NCBI RefSeq assembly: GCF_014698305.1
Contig: NZ_JACJST010000007.1
Location: 124,001 to 188,000, forward strand
From: Anabaena lutea FACHB-196
GTDB lineage: Bacteria > Cyanobacteriota > Cyanobacteriia > Cyanobacteriales > Nostocaceae
Reading direction: 5' to 3'
Length of the DNA: 64,000 nt
Part shown: piece by piece, positions 51,375 to 61,414 of the stretch
Position numbering within the stretch: position 1 is the first letter of the stretch
Layout: every line of letters begins with the position of its first letter
Position numbers and translations under genes: made by a program
The notes under the pieces: generated by a model
Seen by the model: only the letters and a program-made list of their open reading frames with translations
Databases searched by the model: none
What the model was told of the DNA's origin: nothing

Positions 51375-52733
51375 TTATTCACTACTTTCTGCAAATATTG
51401 GTTCTGGTAAATAGAGCCTTTCTTCACTAGCATCATACTCAAATAGTTCTGCATAGCGACCCCAGTCAACCGCCGTAGCAAATAGTCGTTCAGTCTCTGT
51501 GTGCGGGAAATGTTCCTCTAGTAAATCTAGGAAGAAATCCGCCCGCATTGACCCATTGCGTTTTTCACGTAATGTCTGTAACATACTGACCAACATGGGG
51601 ACGTTTTGTAAAACTTGTTGCCGAAACAGGTCTTTACTTCTAAGAATTGTTGTGGTAGCAAAATCACGCCCAATATCTGTTAGTTGGACATCACCTTGTG
51701 TCACTTGAGCAAAGCCTAACAACACAGCACCATCAAGAATTGGTAATAGGTCATCTACCTCCAATTGTAGGCGTTCTGCTAACTTAGGAATATCTTCCTT
51801 GCCTTCTGGTTGCTCAACAATTAACTCCAAAAGACCACTGATCCCACCGACTCGTACATGAGGTAGGGACTGGCTATAGGGTGATTTAACCGTATTTACT
51901 GCTGCTTTTTGGGCTGCTACTGTCACCTCTCCAGTAACTTCGACTTCTGGATTGGTCATCACTGTATATATATAGTCTACTAATGCTTTAAATCTGGGAT
52001 GTGTGCGGTCATGGGGACGTGGTAAATCAATGACTACTTCTCCACGAACACGCCCTGGATTTGCCCCTAAAATAATCACCCGGTCTGCTAAAAATACTGC
52101 TTCCTCAATGTTGTGGGTGACAATTAATATACTTTTTGAGGGAAAGCTACCTGCATTCCAAAGGTCGTCAATTTCACCCCGCAGGTTTTCAGCCGTGAGT
52201 ACATCCAAGGCACTAAATGGCTCATCCATAAATAATACTTGCGGTTCAATTACAAATGCCCGTGCAAAACCAACTCGTTGTTTCATCCCACCGGATAATT
52301 CTTTGGGATAGGCACTTTCAAAACCATCTAAACCTACTAAGTCAATGGCTTTCAGGGCGCGTTGTCGGCGCAGTTCTCGATTTACTCCCTGTGCTTCTAG
52401 TCCCAGTTCTACGTTTTCCTGTACTGTCAACCAAGGCAGTAGGGCAAAACTTTGAAAAACCATTGCTACATTTTGGTTAGCACCTCGTAAGGGTTTGCCA
52501 TTGCTGATCACTTGTCCATCACTGGGTGGGATCAAACCTGCCATGATTCTCAGGAGGGTACTTTTACCACTGCCACTGCGTCCTAGTAAAGCCACAACTT
52601 CACCTGTAGATACTTTGGCGTTAATCTGACGCAGGACTGTAAACTCACCTTTACCATCAGGAAGGGGAAAACTTTTGTTGACCTGCTCAACGGAAATTAA
52701 TACTTGCTCTGTGGTTACGGCTGTTTTTGTCAT
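51375..52733 (-). CDS. NitT/TauT-type ABC transporter ATP-binding protein with C-terminal AAA-associated domain
   Basis: A 452-residue protein starting at ATG 52733 (MTKTAVTTEQVLI). The first ~260 residues are an ABC ATPase: Walker A GRSGSGKST, signature LSGGMKQRVGFARAF, Walker B VLFMDEPFSALD, as in nitrate/sulfonate/bicarbonate importers. The last ~150 residues (LLELIVEQPEGKEDIPKLAERLQLEVDDLLPILDGAVLLGFA) are the winged-helix-like AAA-associated domain (DUF2223 type), which may regulate the transporter. It follows the permease gene by two bases. The substrate is unknown. Confidence 0.88.
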   Translation of the reverse strand: MTKTAVTTEQVLISVEQVNKSFPLPDGKGEFTVLRQINAKVSTGEVVALLGRSGSGKSTLLRIMAGLIPPSDGQVISNGKPLRGANQNVAMVFQSFALLPWLTVQENVELGLEAQGVNRELRRQRALKAIDLVGLDGFESAYPKELSGGMKQRVGFARAFVIEPQVLFMDEPFSALDVLTAENLRGEIDDLWNAGSFPSKSILIVTHNIEEAVFLADRVIILGANPGRVRGEVVIDLPRPHDRTHPRFKALVDYIYTVMTNPEVEVTGEVTVAAQKAAVNTVKSPYSQSLPHVRVGGISGLLELIVEQPEGKEDIPKLAERLQLEVDDLLPILDGAVLLGFAQVTQGDVQLTDIGRDFATTTILRSKDLFRQQVLQNVPMLVSMLQTLREKRNGSMRADFFLDLLEEHFPHTETERLFATAVDWGRYAELFEYDASEERLYLPEPIFAESSE

Positions 52734-52735
52734 GG

Positions 52736-54475
52736 TTATAAATGATATTTTGTTTCTGCTAAGTGATACAGTCGCCGCCAAAATAATCTATTGAAACCAA
52801 CTACATAAAGGCTCATCATTCCTATACCCAAGGTGATGCGTGGCCAATCACCCGCTGCGGTTGCTTCGGCAATATATGTACCTAAACCGGTTGCTGTTAA
52901 GGTGGTTTGTCCCCAACTGACGATTTCAGAGACAATGCTGGCGTTCCAAGCTCCACCACTGGCAGTAACACCACCTGTCACCCAAGAAGAGAAAATACCA
53001 GGGATAATTAATTTACGCCACAACTTCCAACCACGCAAGCCTACATCTGTTGCCATTTCCCGCAGGTCTGTGGGTACGCTCATAGCTCCGGCAATAGAAT
53101 TAAAGAGAATGTACCACTGAGCGCCAAGGGACATTAACAAGATGCTACCAAAATCTATGCTGATGTTGGCATGAATAAAGAAGAGGGTGGCAAAGGGAAA
53201 GATGAAGTTAGCGGGAAAGGATGCCAAAAACTGTACTACTGGTTGCAATAAACGTGCTAGTTTGGGATTAAAGCCAATGGCTACACCAATGGGTGTCCAA
53301 ATAATAGTTGCTACTATCAGCAGTATTAAGACACGCCCCAAGGTAAATAAACCTAGTGAAAATGCTTTGACTACTTCTGCTAATCCAACTGTGGTCAGAA
53401 TAAAATGCAAGCCTGTTACCAGAAGTGCGCCAGTTACTACTAATAACCCAAAGTTGTAGAGGCGATCGCTCAATACCAGTCTTTTTTCATCTGCATGATG
53501 ATTATGTATTGACTGTGGTGGAGTCAAGGATGATAAAAAGCGGTTGATAACTTCGCCTACTGGTGTTAATACTTGGCCAATTAATCTGGGTAGTCTTGCT
53601 GCTTTGAACAGATCCAACAGCCAAGACTCTGGTGCTTCTGCTGCTGCACTGGTTTCTAAACGAAATTTATCAGCCCAAGCAATTAACGGCCGCCAAAACA
53701 GTTGATCTACCAATATAATCACTACAACAATGGCCAGTAATGCCAACCCTAAAGCAGATAAGTCTTCTTTAGCAATGGCCGCTGCTACATAAGAACCTAT
53801 TCCCGGTAGTGTATAATCCTGGTTTAAAACACTGATAGCTTCACTAGCTGCGACAAAAAACCAACCACCGCCAAAACTCATCATGGCATTCCACAGCAAA
53901 CCAATCATCGCTGAAGGTACTTCTAATTTTGTAAACTTTTGCCATTCTGATAGGTGGTATAGTCTTGCTGCTTCATCAAGTTCAGGGGGTATTGTTCTCA
54001 AAGATTGGTAGAAGGAAAAGGTCATGTTCCAGACTTGGCTGGTAAAGATTGCAAAAATCGAGGCTGCTTCTAATCCCAATAAACTACCGGGGAACAGGGC
54101 AATAAAACCTGTGACCGTAATTGATAAAAACCCCAAAACAGGAACTGACTGTAAAATATCCAGTAGGGGAATTAAAACTCGCTCTGCTCGCTGAATTTTG
54201 GCAGCAATATAGCCATATATCAAGGTAAACAAAGTTGACCAGAACAGGGCTATAAACATTCGTAGCGTCGAACGCCCTGCATAGTAAGGTAAGTTACGTG
54301 GATCTAGACTTACACTAGGTACAACGTCTGGTGGTACAAAGCTGATTAATGTCCCAGCACCTAGACGGGCAATTAGTCCTACTAATACTAACGTACCTAA
54401 ACTTAAAGTAACGTCAGCTAGACCAAACGGTAAGCGTCGTAACGCTTCTGGCGTGGGAAAAGTCCGCCTCAGCAT
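52736..54475 (-). CDS. Fused double ABC permease, NitT/TauT type
   Basis: A 579-residue protein with two permease halves. The first (residues ~1-270) has a coupling loop IPPELDEAARLYHLSEWQKFTKLEVPSAMIG; the second (~330-575) has VPTDLREMATDVGLRGWKLWRKLIIPGIFSSW. A polar linker of ~60 residues joins them. About twelve membrane segments give one polypeptide the whole channel, normally two proteins. It is followed two bases later by its ATPase. No substrate-binding protein gene is nearby, so the ligand (nitrate, sulfonate, bicarbonate or other) cannot be assigned. Confidence 0.88.
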   Translation of the reverse strand: MLRRTFPTPEALRRLPFGLADVTLSLGTLVLVGLIARLGAGTLISFVPPDVVPSVSLDPRNLPYYAGRSTLRMFIALFWSTLFTLIYGYIAAKIQRAERVLIPLLDILQSVPVLGFLSITVTGFIALFPGSLLGLEAASIFAIFTSQVWNMTFSFYQSLRTIPPELDEAARLYHLSEWQKFTKLEVPSAMIGLLWNAMMSFGGGWFFVAASEAISVLNQDYTLPGIGSYVAAAIAKEDLSALGLALLAIVVVIILVDQLFWRPLIAWADKFRLETSAAAEAPESWLLDLFKAARLPRLIGQVLTPVGEVINRFLSSLTPPQSIHNHHADEKRLVLSDRLYNFGLLVVTGALLVTGLHFILTTVGLAEVVKAFSLGLFTLGRVLILLIVATIIWTPIGVAIGFNPKLARLLQPVVQFLASFPANFIFPFATLFFIHANISIDFGSILLMSLGAQWYILFNSIAGAMSVPTDLREMATDVGLRGWKLWRKLIIPGIFSSWVTGGVTASGGAWNASIVSEIVSWGQTTLTATGLGTYIAEATAAGDWPRITLGIGMMSLYVVGFNRLFWRRLYHLAETKYHL

Positions 54476-54741
54476 GATATTAGCTCCCTTGACTAAGTAA
54501 GAGGTCTAGTTTTGTCAACCTATATCATATTGCTTTGATATCTACAAGTATTTTTTGTTGCTTGTCGGATGTAATTTTTCCTAATAAAAAAATTACCAAT
54601 TCAAAAATATAAATTCTGGTTTTTGCGATCGCTGTTTCTGTTAATTTAATCTTAATATTATCTGGTCATGTTTCAAGACTTCCCGACGGGAGTATTGATT
54701 ATAACTAGCACAATGGATTGAATATTCAAACATCTACAGTT

Positions 54742-56541
54742 ATGGCGCTCATAGTTCAAAAATACGGTGGTTCATCTGTTGGTTCTGTTGAACGGATTCA
54801 AGCTGTAGCACAGCGAGTTTATAAAACTGTGCAAGCAGGAAATTCTGTTGTCGTCGTCGTTTCCGCAATGGGAAAAACCACTGATGGATTGGTTAAACTA
54901 GCCAACGAAATCTCCAAAAGTCCTAACCGTCGGGAAATGGATATGCTGCTTTCCACTGGGGAGCAAGTCACTATTGCTTTACTAAGTATGGCTTTGCAGG
55001 AAATTGGACAAGCTGCAATTTCTATGACTGGCGCACAGGTAGGAATTGTTACTGAAGCTGAACACACCCGCGCCCGGATTTTACATATTGAAACTGAACG
55101 CTTGATGCGGCAAATCAAGGCAGGTAAGGTTGTTGTCGTGGCTGGATTTCAAGGCATCAGCAGCACAGAAGAATTAGAAATTACTACTTTGGGACGTGGT
55201 GGTTCTGACACTTCGGCAGTGGCTTTGGCAGCAGCAATCGGAGCGGATTTTTGTGAAATTTATACCGATGTGCCAGGGATTTTAACTACAGATCCACGTC
55301 TTGTTCCGGAAGCTCAGTTGATGACAGAAATCACCTGTGATGAAATGCTGGAATTAGCTAGTTTAGGTGCAAAAGTATTACATCCCCGTGCGGTGGAAAT
55401 TGCTAAAAATTATGGTGTGCCTTTGGTGGTACGCTCAAGTTGGACGGATCAGCCCGGAACTTGGGTGACATCGCCAAAAGTGCAAGAACGGGAGTTAGTC
55501 AATTTAGAACTTGCCCGTCCTGTGGATGCGGTAGAATTTGACATAGACCAGGCTAAATTGTCTTTGTTGCGCGTACCAGATAAACCTGGTGTCGCTGCTA
55601 GGTTATTTGGGGAGATTTCCCATCAAAATGTTGATGTGGATTTAATTATTCAATCAATTCATGAAGGTAATACTAATGATATTGCCTTTACCGTAAATAC
55701 ACCAATATTAAAACGGGCAGAAGCGGTGGCAGCAGCGATTGCCCCAGCTTTGAGAAATCAACCGAATTCTGATGAGGCTGAAGTTTTAGTAGAAACTGAT
55801 ACAGCGAAAGTGAGTATTTCTGGGGCGGGAATGATTGGTCGTCCTGGGGTTGCAGCCAAGATGTTTAGCACTTTAGCGGAGGCTGGTGTGAATATTCAAA
55901 TGATTTCTACCAGTGAAGTTAAAGTAAGTTGCTTGGTAGATGCGGCTGATTGCGATCGCGCTATTGTTGCCCTATGTAACGCTTTTGAAATCAATGCTTC
56001 CCCTGCTATCCTCAGTTCACCAACTCCCGAATCTCCCGCAGTGCGTGGTGTCGCTTTAGATATGAATCAAGCGCGGTTAGCAATTCGCCAAGTTCCCAAT
56101 CAACCAGGAATGGCGGCGAAATTGTTCGGTTTATTGGCAGAATATAACATCAGCGTAGACATGATTATTCAATCCCAACGCTGTCGGGTGGTTGATGGTG
56201 TAGCGTGTCGGGATATTGCTTTTACTGTGGCTAGAATGGATGCCGAAAATGCCCAACAGAAATTAACCGAAGTTGCAAAGCAGTTAGGATGGGGTGAAGT
56301 AGTCTTGGATAGTGCGATCGCTAAAGTTAGTATCGTCGGTTCTGGGATGGTAGGACAACCAGGTATTGCAGCCAAAATGTTTGAGGCTTTAGCAGAACAC
56401 CAAATCAACATTCAAATGATTGCCACATCGGAGATTAAAATTAGCTGTGTTGTGGCACAAGAAGAAGGGGTGAAAGCTTTACAAGTCATTCACACTGCTT
56501 TTGATTTAGCTGGTAGCGAGAAATTTGTAGTTCCAGTTTAA
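54742..56541 (+). CDS. lysC: Aspartate kinase
   Basis: A 599-residue aspartokinase from ATG 54742 (MALIVQKYGGSSVG); a TTG 24 bases upstream is in frame but not needed. The kinase domain has KYGGSSV, FQGISSTEELEITTLGRGGSDTSAVALA and EIYTDVPGI. It is followed by two tandem pairs of ACT domains: KLSLLRVPDKPGVAARLF and KVSISGAGMIGRPGVAAKMF, then RLAIRQVPNQPGMAAKLF and KVSIVGSGMVGQPGIAAKMF. ACT domains bind lysine or threonine for feedback control. Four ACT domains are typical of cyanobacterial aspartokinases and distinguish them from the ~400-residue bacterial form. First step of lysine, threonine and methionine synthesis. Confidence 0.95.
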   Translation: MALIVQKYGGSSVGSVERIQAVAQRVYKTVQAGNSVVVVVSAMGKTTDGLVKLANEISKSPNRREMDMLLSTGEQVTIALLSMALQEIGQAAISMTGAQVGIVTEAEHTRARILHIETERLMRQIKAGKVVVVAGFQGISSTEELEITTLGRGGSDTSAVALAAAIGADFCEIYTDVPGILTTDPRLVPEAQLMTEITCDEMLELASLGAKVLHPRAVEIAKNYGVPLVVRSSWTDQPGTWVTSPKVQERELVNLELARPVDAVEFDIDQAKLSLLRVPDKPGVAARLFGEISHQNVDVDLIIQSIHEGNTNDIAFTVNTPILKRAEAVAAAIAPALRNQPNSDEAEVLVETDTAKVSISGAGMIGRPGVAAKMFSTLAEAGVNIQMISTSEVKVSCLVDAADCDRAIVALCNAFEINASPAILSSPTPESPAVRGVALDMNQARLAIRQVPNQPGMAAKLFGLLAEYNISVDMIIQSQRCRVVDGVACRDIAFTVARMDAENAQQKLTEVAKQLGWGEVVLDSAIAKVSIVGSGMVGQPGIAAKMFEALAEHQINIQMIATSEIKISCVVAQEEGVKALQVIHTAFDLAGSEKFVVPV

Positions 56542-56781
56542 ACAGATTTAATCACAATTCCAAACAATCTTCAGATACAAACTTGCGGTACGTAAGAATT
56601 CAGGAGTCAGGAGACGCTACGCAGACCTATGGCTTACGCCACGCTGCGCTATCGGTTCAGAATGTTTATGAAATGAAGAATAGAGAGAAGCAAGATTTTA
56701 TCAAAATCATGAAATTTGACTCGAAACGTCTTTATTTTCCTGACTTGGAGTATTCTCTATCCTGAATACTTACTGCGGTAC

Positions 56782-57079
56782 TATACTAAAAACGGTTAGA
56801 AACTTTACTTTTAAACGCAGCGAAAAGTTCCTCGTGAAAGCCGGGTTTCCCGGCGTAGGAAACTTTTCAAGACAGAGGTTCGCTGAGGTAAACGCAGCGA
56901 AAAGTTCCTCGTGAAAGCCGGTTTTCCCGGCGTAGGAACGCCACTTTGCTCAACGGGGGGAACCCCCGCAAGCAAGTCGCTCAACTTTTCAAGACAAAGT
57001 GACGCAGAGTTTTTATTGAAGTTTTCACTTTGAATTTTGTTATCCTCATCAAGTCGAGATATTAACCGTTTTTAGTATA
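56782..57079. mobile_element. ~298-bp MITE-like element (ACTAAAAACGGTT ends), copy 1
   Basis: Ends are TATACTAAAAACGGTTAG and, inverted, TATACTAAAAACGGTTAA. The interior contains the phrase AACGCAGCGAAAAGTTCCTC twice, each followed by a CCGGGTTTCCCGG-type palindrome (the second copy has one base change). The same element occurs in the opposite direction at 62488-62778. It fills most of the gap between lysC and msrA; the remaining part (56542-56781) holds a short repeat phrase ACGCCACGCTGCGCTATCGG and no gene. Confidence 0.85.
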
Positions 57080-57107
57080 GTCTGTATCCATTTTCAGAAA
57101 ACTGCTT

Positions 57108-57773
57108 TTAATTCACAGTCGCTTCAGCAATACCCGCTGGACAAGCAACATTAGTACCACCTAAACCACAATAACCACCTGGGTTTTTAGCTAGATACTG
57201 TTGATGGTAGTCTTCAGCATAGTAAAATTCCGGTGCATCTAAGATTTCTGTGGTAATCTGTCCATAGCCTGCACCGTTGAGTGCTTTTTGATAAGCGTTC
57301 CGCGATGCTTCTGCTAGTTGCTTTTGCGTTTTTGAATAAACGTAAATTCCCGAACGGTATTGAGTACCGGAATCATTACCTTGACGCATTCCTTGGGTGG
57401 GGTTGTGGCTTTCCCAAAAGACTTTTAGCAGTTGAGTATAACTAATTACTTTGGGGTCAAAGACAACTAACACTACTTCATTATGACCCGTCAGTCCACT
57501 GCATACTTCATTATAGGTGGGGTTGGGTGTGTAACCGGCAGCATAACCAACGGCAGTTGTGTAAACTCCGTTTTGTTGCCAAAATTTACGTTCTGCACCC
57601 CAAAAACAGCCTAATCCAAACATGGCTGTTTCTAAGCCTTCAGGAAAAGGTGCTTTGAGGGGATTTTTGTTAACGTAATGTTGTGCAGGTACTCGCATTA
57701 CTTCTTTGCGTCCGGGTAAAGCTTGTTCCGGTGTAGGCATTGCCGACTTTTTACCAAATCCGAATATTCCCAT
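57108..57773 (-). CDS. msrA: Peptide methionine sulfoxide reductase MsrA
   Basis: A 221-residue MsrA from ATG 57773 ([10 protein letters not shown]). The catalytic Cys is in [10 protein letters not shown] near residue 54, and the family segments [38 protein letters not shown] and [12 protein letters not shown] are present. It reduces the S-form of methionine sulfoxide in oxidised proteins. A resolving Cys is probably in GGYCGLGG or the C-terminal VACPAG. A short N-terminal extension of ~45 residues has no signal. It lies 29 bases from the MITE copy. Confidence 0.95.
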   Translation of the reverse strand: MGIFGFGKKSAMPTPEQALPGRKEVMRVPAQHYVNKNPLKAPFPEGLETAMFGLGCFWGAERKFWQQNGVYTTAVGYAAGYTPNPTYNEVCSGLTGHNEVVLVVFDPKVISYTQLLKVFWESHNPTQGMRQGNDSGTQYRSGIYVYSKTQKQLAEASRNAYQKALNGAGYGQITTEILDAPEFYYAEDYHQQYLAKNPGGYCGLGGTNVACPAGIAEATVN

Positions 57774-57911
57774 GATTTTTGATATGTATGATGAATGATT
57801 GCTATTCTTCTTTATTGTAAATACTCTCAGGTCTAAAGACACCCTGGATTCTTTAATCTAAGATATAAGCGAGCGGACAGTGTTATTCCTGGCTATTGAG
57901 GATAGAAGTAT

Positions 57912-58838
57912 TTATTGGCGATAGCCTTTAAAATAGGGAATACCTAATGCTTTTGGGGGTGTGGATTTACCAGCTAATCCTACTAAGGCTAAAATAGCAA
58001 TCAGATATGGCAACATTAGCAAAAATTGATAGGGAATATTGACACCTAAAGCTTGAATTCTCAGTTGTAAAGCTTCTGTTGCACCAAATAGTAAAGAAGC
58101 CAAAGCAGAACCGACAGGATGCCATTTACCAAATATTAACGCTGCGATCGCAATAAATCCTTTTCCTGCACTCATCCCTTCAGCAAAAAATCTAATCTGC
58201 ACGCTTGTAAGATAAGCACCCCCCAAACTCGCAAGACAGCCTCCAATAATTACAGCACAGTAACGCACTGATGACACAGATAAACCTGCGGTATCTACTG
58301 CTGGGGGATATTCTCCCACAGCCCGTAATGTTAAACCAAAGTTTGTATAATACAAGATGTATGTAGTTAAAATAATTAGTAATAATAGTAAATAAACAAA
58401 AATATCTTGTTGAAATAGTAATTTTCCTATAATCGGAATTTGTGATAAACCGGGAATGATGATCGCTTCAATTCCGGGTAATCTTTGGGTACTACCATTA
58501 AATATTAATCGGGCTAAAAATGATGTTATTCCCGATGCTACTAAATTAATAGCTAATCCAGAAACTAATTGATCAACTCGCAAAGTTACAGATAAAAAAG
58601 CATGAAGTAAACCGACTAAACCTCCAGCAATTACAGCAGCAAAAATACCCAACCAAGGATTACCAGTGTAGAATGTTGTGGCTGCACTAGTAAAAGCACC
58701 TGTCAATAACATTCCCTCTAAGGCAATATTTAAAACGCCTGAACGTTCTGAATATAATCCTCCTAATGCGGCAAAAGCTAAGGGGACAGAAAGATGTAAA
58801 CTAGCAACTAAATAATCTGAAAGAAAGTTAAGGTTCAT
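57912..58838 (-). CDS. Nucleoside-type ABC permease (NupQ/BmpA-system like)
   Basis: A 308-residue permease from ATG 58838 (MNLNFLSDYLVASLHL). Conserved segments are PLAFAALGGLYSERSGVLNIALEGMLLTGAF near the start and IALEGMLLTG and GKGFIAIAALIFGKWHPVGSALASLLFGATEAL. The family exports or imports purine nucleosides with a BMP-type binding lipoprotein. Its usual partner permease is at 61415, but a restriction gene lies between them. The binding protein and ATPase are not in the window. Confidence 0.88.
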   Translation of the reverse strand: MNLNFLSDYLVASLHLSVPLAFAALGGLYSERSGVLNIALEGMLLTGAFTSAATTFYTGNPWLGIFAAVIAGGLVGLLHAFLSVTLRVDQLVSGLAINLVASGITSFLARLIFNGSTQRLPGIEAIIIPGLSQIPIIGKLLFQQDIFVYLLLLLIILTTYILYYTNFGLTLRAVGEYPPAVDTAGLSVSSVRYCAVIIGGCLASLGGAYLTSVQIRFFAEGMSAGKGFIAIAALIFGKWHPVGSALASLLFGATEALQLRIQALGVNIPYQFLLMLPYLIAILALVGLAGKSTPPKALGIPYFKGYRQ

Positions 58839-58851
58839 ATTTATTGATAGA

Positions 58852-61371
58852 CTACTGATAAGGACCAAGAAATCTTTCTCCATTAAAATGAATCATATGT
58901 GATGGATCACTAGCTATCCAAACTTCTGTTTCCCATGCTATTTGATGTATAAATTTTAATAAATTGCTGCGATCCATAAAAGCGGTTACAAAAACTAATC
59001 CAGCAGTACAATTACCAAAAAGTAACTTTAATTCATTTTGTCGTTGCACATTGATTGGTCCATTACTAGATACTGCCTCGACAATGACTAACCAATTCTT
59101 AACAGTGTAGTGAATAATTAAATCTGGTATTTTTTGAGATGGTGTTAGAGTAATTCCCAAAGACAAAAGTGCATTTGTGTCACAATACCCATATTTAGAA
59201 CCAGTATCACCTAAATATAAAATTTCTCCCCCTGGTGTAAATCTAGGACAAAACTCATCAACAATTTTTTTAATTAAAATATTCTGTCCACCAGCAGTAA
59301 TTTTAATATCTTGCTGGTTCGGAAGCTTGATAGGAATCATTTGCATTTCACGATGTTGAGCATAACGAGTCTTGAGTGTTTCAGTAGAAACCAGGTAATC
59401 TCGTAAATTTGTAGTCCAATCCTCAGTTTCGTAAGTTTGAAGTAAAGCCAGAATTGCCGATTCAATTTGATAAATTGTCTTTGGGCTATTTGTTGGTCTA
59501 TCGGGTTTATCTGGATTTTTTACTAAGATTCCAGCATTCACAAAAGCAGCTACCGTTTCATCTCTGATAGTTTCACGAGTATTGGGTTTATAGGTTCGTC
59601 CATAATTTTCAGCAATAAATTTTATGACTGGGGTAATACCCCGCATAGGTGCCTTAGCTTCTATCCATGAGTCCATAGCCTTCAGGTCTAAAAAAGATAG
59701 TAAAACCAGAGCAGACCGCTCATTATATTGTTCACGAGGTAAACCCAAATCCTTTAGTATTGCTAATGCTTCATCAATCCGCTTAGTTGCTTTGATAGAG
59801 TTAAATTCATTTGAATTATCAGACATATTAAACAACTCTTCAATATAAATATCAATTTTATTCTGGTCTATCAATCCTGACAAATACCTTTCTCCCAATT
59901 TTTCCAATTGAGCAAGGTTAGGATACTTTAAACTACGTAAATCTGTGCTATTAACTTGAGTATTGCCATTAAATTGACGAAAATATTCATCAACTAAAGT
60001 AGAATTCAAGAAAGCCAATAGACCCCAAGCTAGTTTTTCCGGCAACCCACCACCATGACAGTGATAATAGTTCAAATGGTTTTCAAAACCAATCTTCGGT
60101 TGTGGATATTGTTTTGGATGAAAAATAGCTGCTACAATTCTTCTAGATTCTTCTTTACTGGTGAATCGCTTTGTGAGAATATAAATACCGGATGATAATA
60201 ATAATTTTTCGGTTTCTGGACAGTCAATAATAGCATTTGGCTTTTTATAATTGGGTTTTGGCCAAACAATAGAATGGTTAACTAAATGACCAGGATAAAT
60301 TAGAGGTATAGTATCTTTTTCGGGATTAGCTCGAAGAAATTTACTTGCTCGAAAATCAACTACTTTACCAGTGGATACTGACAAACCAAGCTCCTCTAAA
60401 GTGCAGCTAAATGTCATCATTTGTTTAGCTATTTGCTGTTCTAAACTATTAGTGACAATGCGAATATATAAATTGGGATCATCAGGTGTTACTAACTGAG
60501 AATGTTTAATATAACTGACAGTTGATGCTTTATCATCAGGTCCAACACTAGAAATAATTTCTACATCATTATCATTATTCGGTGATTTTACTGCCTGAAA
60601 AATAATATTTTCTTGCAGGACATTGTTATCTTTAAATGCTTGATTGCGTGATTCAAAAATATGAATTTTGCGAAAGTGTAAATCTGACAAAAAAGTTTTT
60701 CTAAAATTTCTAAAATATGAGCCGTTACAGAAACTACGTGGTGTAATAGCTACTAATTGTCCATTCGGAGCTATTAATTGAGTGGTTAGCCAGAGAAATG
60801 CAGTGTAGAGATTGGTTGTTTCTATTTTAATTCGATTTAAAGTTTTTCTATATTCTGATTGATTTTGAATTTTTCTATAAGGAGGATTGAGAATGGCAAA
60901 ATCAAACTTCTGTTCAGGAGAAGTTAATCCTAATTCCAAGTTATTTACCCCAGCTTTAATAAAATCTTCTTGCAAAATCTCGGCTGTGAAATGAATTCCA
61001 GCCTTATTGCACTCAGACTCACACATCTTAAGAGTATCACTTAAATAAGTTATGAAAACTGAATCAATTTCATAAGCACTAATAAATAAATACTTAGGTT
61101 TTTTGTCTAGCTGACATATTCTGGATACAAAAGCTGCTGTCAATGATCCAATTCCTGCACCAGCATCTAAAAGGCGGATAGAGGAATGTGATATATCAAA
61201 CATTGATGCTAGTAAGCAAGCTGTTGGTGCAGGAGTCAAAAATTGTCCCATTTTCGCCTGTTGTGTAGAATCTAGTCCATGAGTTGCTTGTAATCGCAAT
61301 AAATCTACACGTTCAGTAAATGAAGTTTGAATATGTTCTGTGATTTGATTTACTTGTTGAAAATAAGGCAC
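58852..61371 (-). CDS. Single-chain restriction-modification enzyme: Eco57I-type methylase with BsuBI/PstI-type nuclease domain
   Basis: An 839-residue fusion. The N-terminal methylase has GQFLTPAPTACLLASMF near residue 42, SAM motif LLDAGAGIGSLTAAF near 68 and catalytic NPPYRK near 165. A target-recognition region follows. From ~520 the C-terminal part resembles BsuBI/PstI restriction enzymes: ALVLLSFLDL, KFIAENYGRTYKPNTRETIRDET and, for the catalytic site, DLIIHYTVKNWLVIVEAVSSNGPI, with D and E-A-V in place of the ExK motif. The start is probably GTG 61371. It is placed between two nucleoside permease genes, 13 and 43 bases from them, in the same direction. Confidence 0.83.
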   Translation of the reverse strand: MPYFQQVNQITEHIQTSFTERVDLLRLQATHGLDSTQQAKMGQFLTPAPTACLLASMFDISHSSIRLLDAGAGIGSLTAAFVSRICQLDKKPKYLFISAYEIDSVFITYLSDTLKMCESECNKAGIHFTAEILQEDFIKAGVNNLELGLTSPEQKFDFAILNPPYRKIQNQSEYRKTLNRIKIETTNLYTAFLWLTTQLIAPNGQLVAITPRSFCNGSYFRNFRKTFLSDLHFRKIHIFESRNQAFKDNNVLQENIIFQAVKSPNNDNDVEIISSVGPDDKASTVSYIKHSQLVTPDDPNLYIRIVTNSLEQQIAKQMMTFSCTLEELGLSVSTGKVVDFRASKFLRANPEKDTIPLIYPGHLVNHSIVWPKPNYKKPNAIIDCPETEKLLLSSGIYILTKRFTSKEESRRIVAAIFHPKQYPQPKIGFENHLNYYHCHGGGLPEKLAWGLLAFLNSTLVDEYFRQFNGNTQVNSTDLRSLKYPNLAQLEKLGERYLSGLIDQNKIDIYIEELFNMSDNSNEFNSIKATKRIDEALAILKDLGLPREQYNERSALVLLSFLDLKAMDSWIEAKAPMRGITPVIKFIAENYGRTYKPNTRETIRDETVAAFVNAGILVKNPDKPDRPTNSPKTIYQIESAILALLQTYETEDWTTNLRDYLVSTETLKTRYAQHREMQMIPIKLPNQQDIKITAGGQNILIKKIVDEFCPRFTPGGEILYLGDTGSKYGYCDTNALLSLGITLTPSQKIPDLIIHYTVKNWLVIVEAVSSNGPINVQRQNELKLLFGNCTAGLVFVTAFMDRSNLLKFIHQIAWETEVWIASDPSHMIHFNGERFLGPYQ

Positions 61372-61414
61372 TTTTATTTGTTTTACTTTTATAGTTTCAT
61401 AACGTACAATTTTA

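Noticed and set aside
51375-54475. Nitrate transport operon nrtABCD
   Set aside because: The permease is a double fusion, there is no binding protein or nitrate reductase gene, and I saw no clear NtcA site, so the substrate is left open.
56583-56765. 60-codon open frame after lysC
   Set aside because: Contains the dispersed phrase ACGCCACGCTGCGCTATCGG and has no protein-like features.
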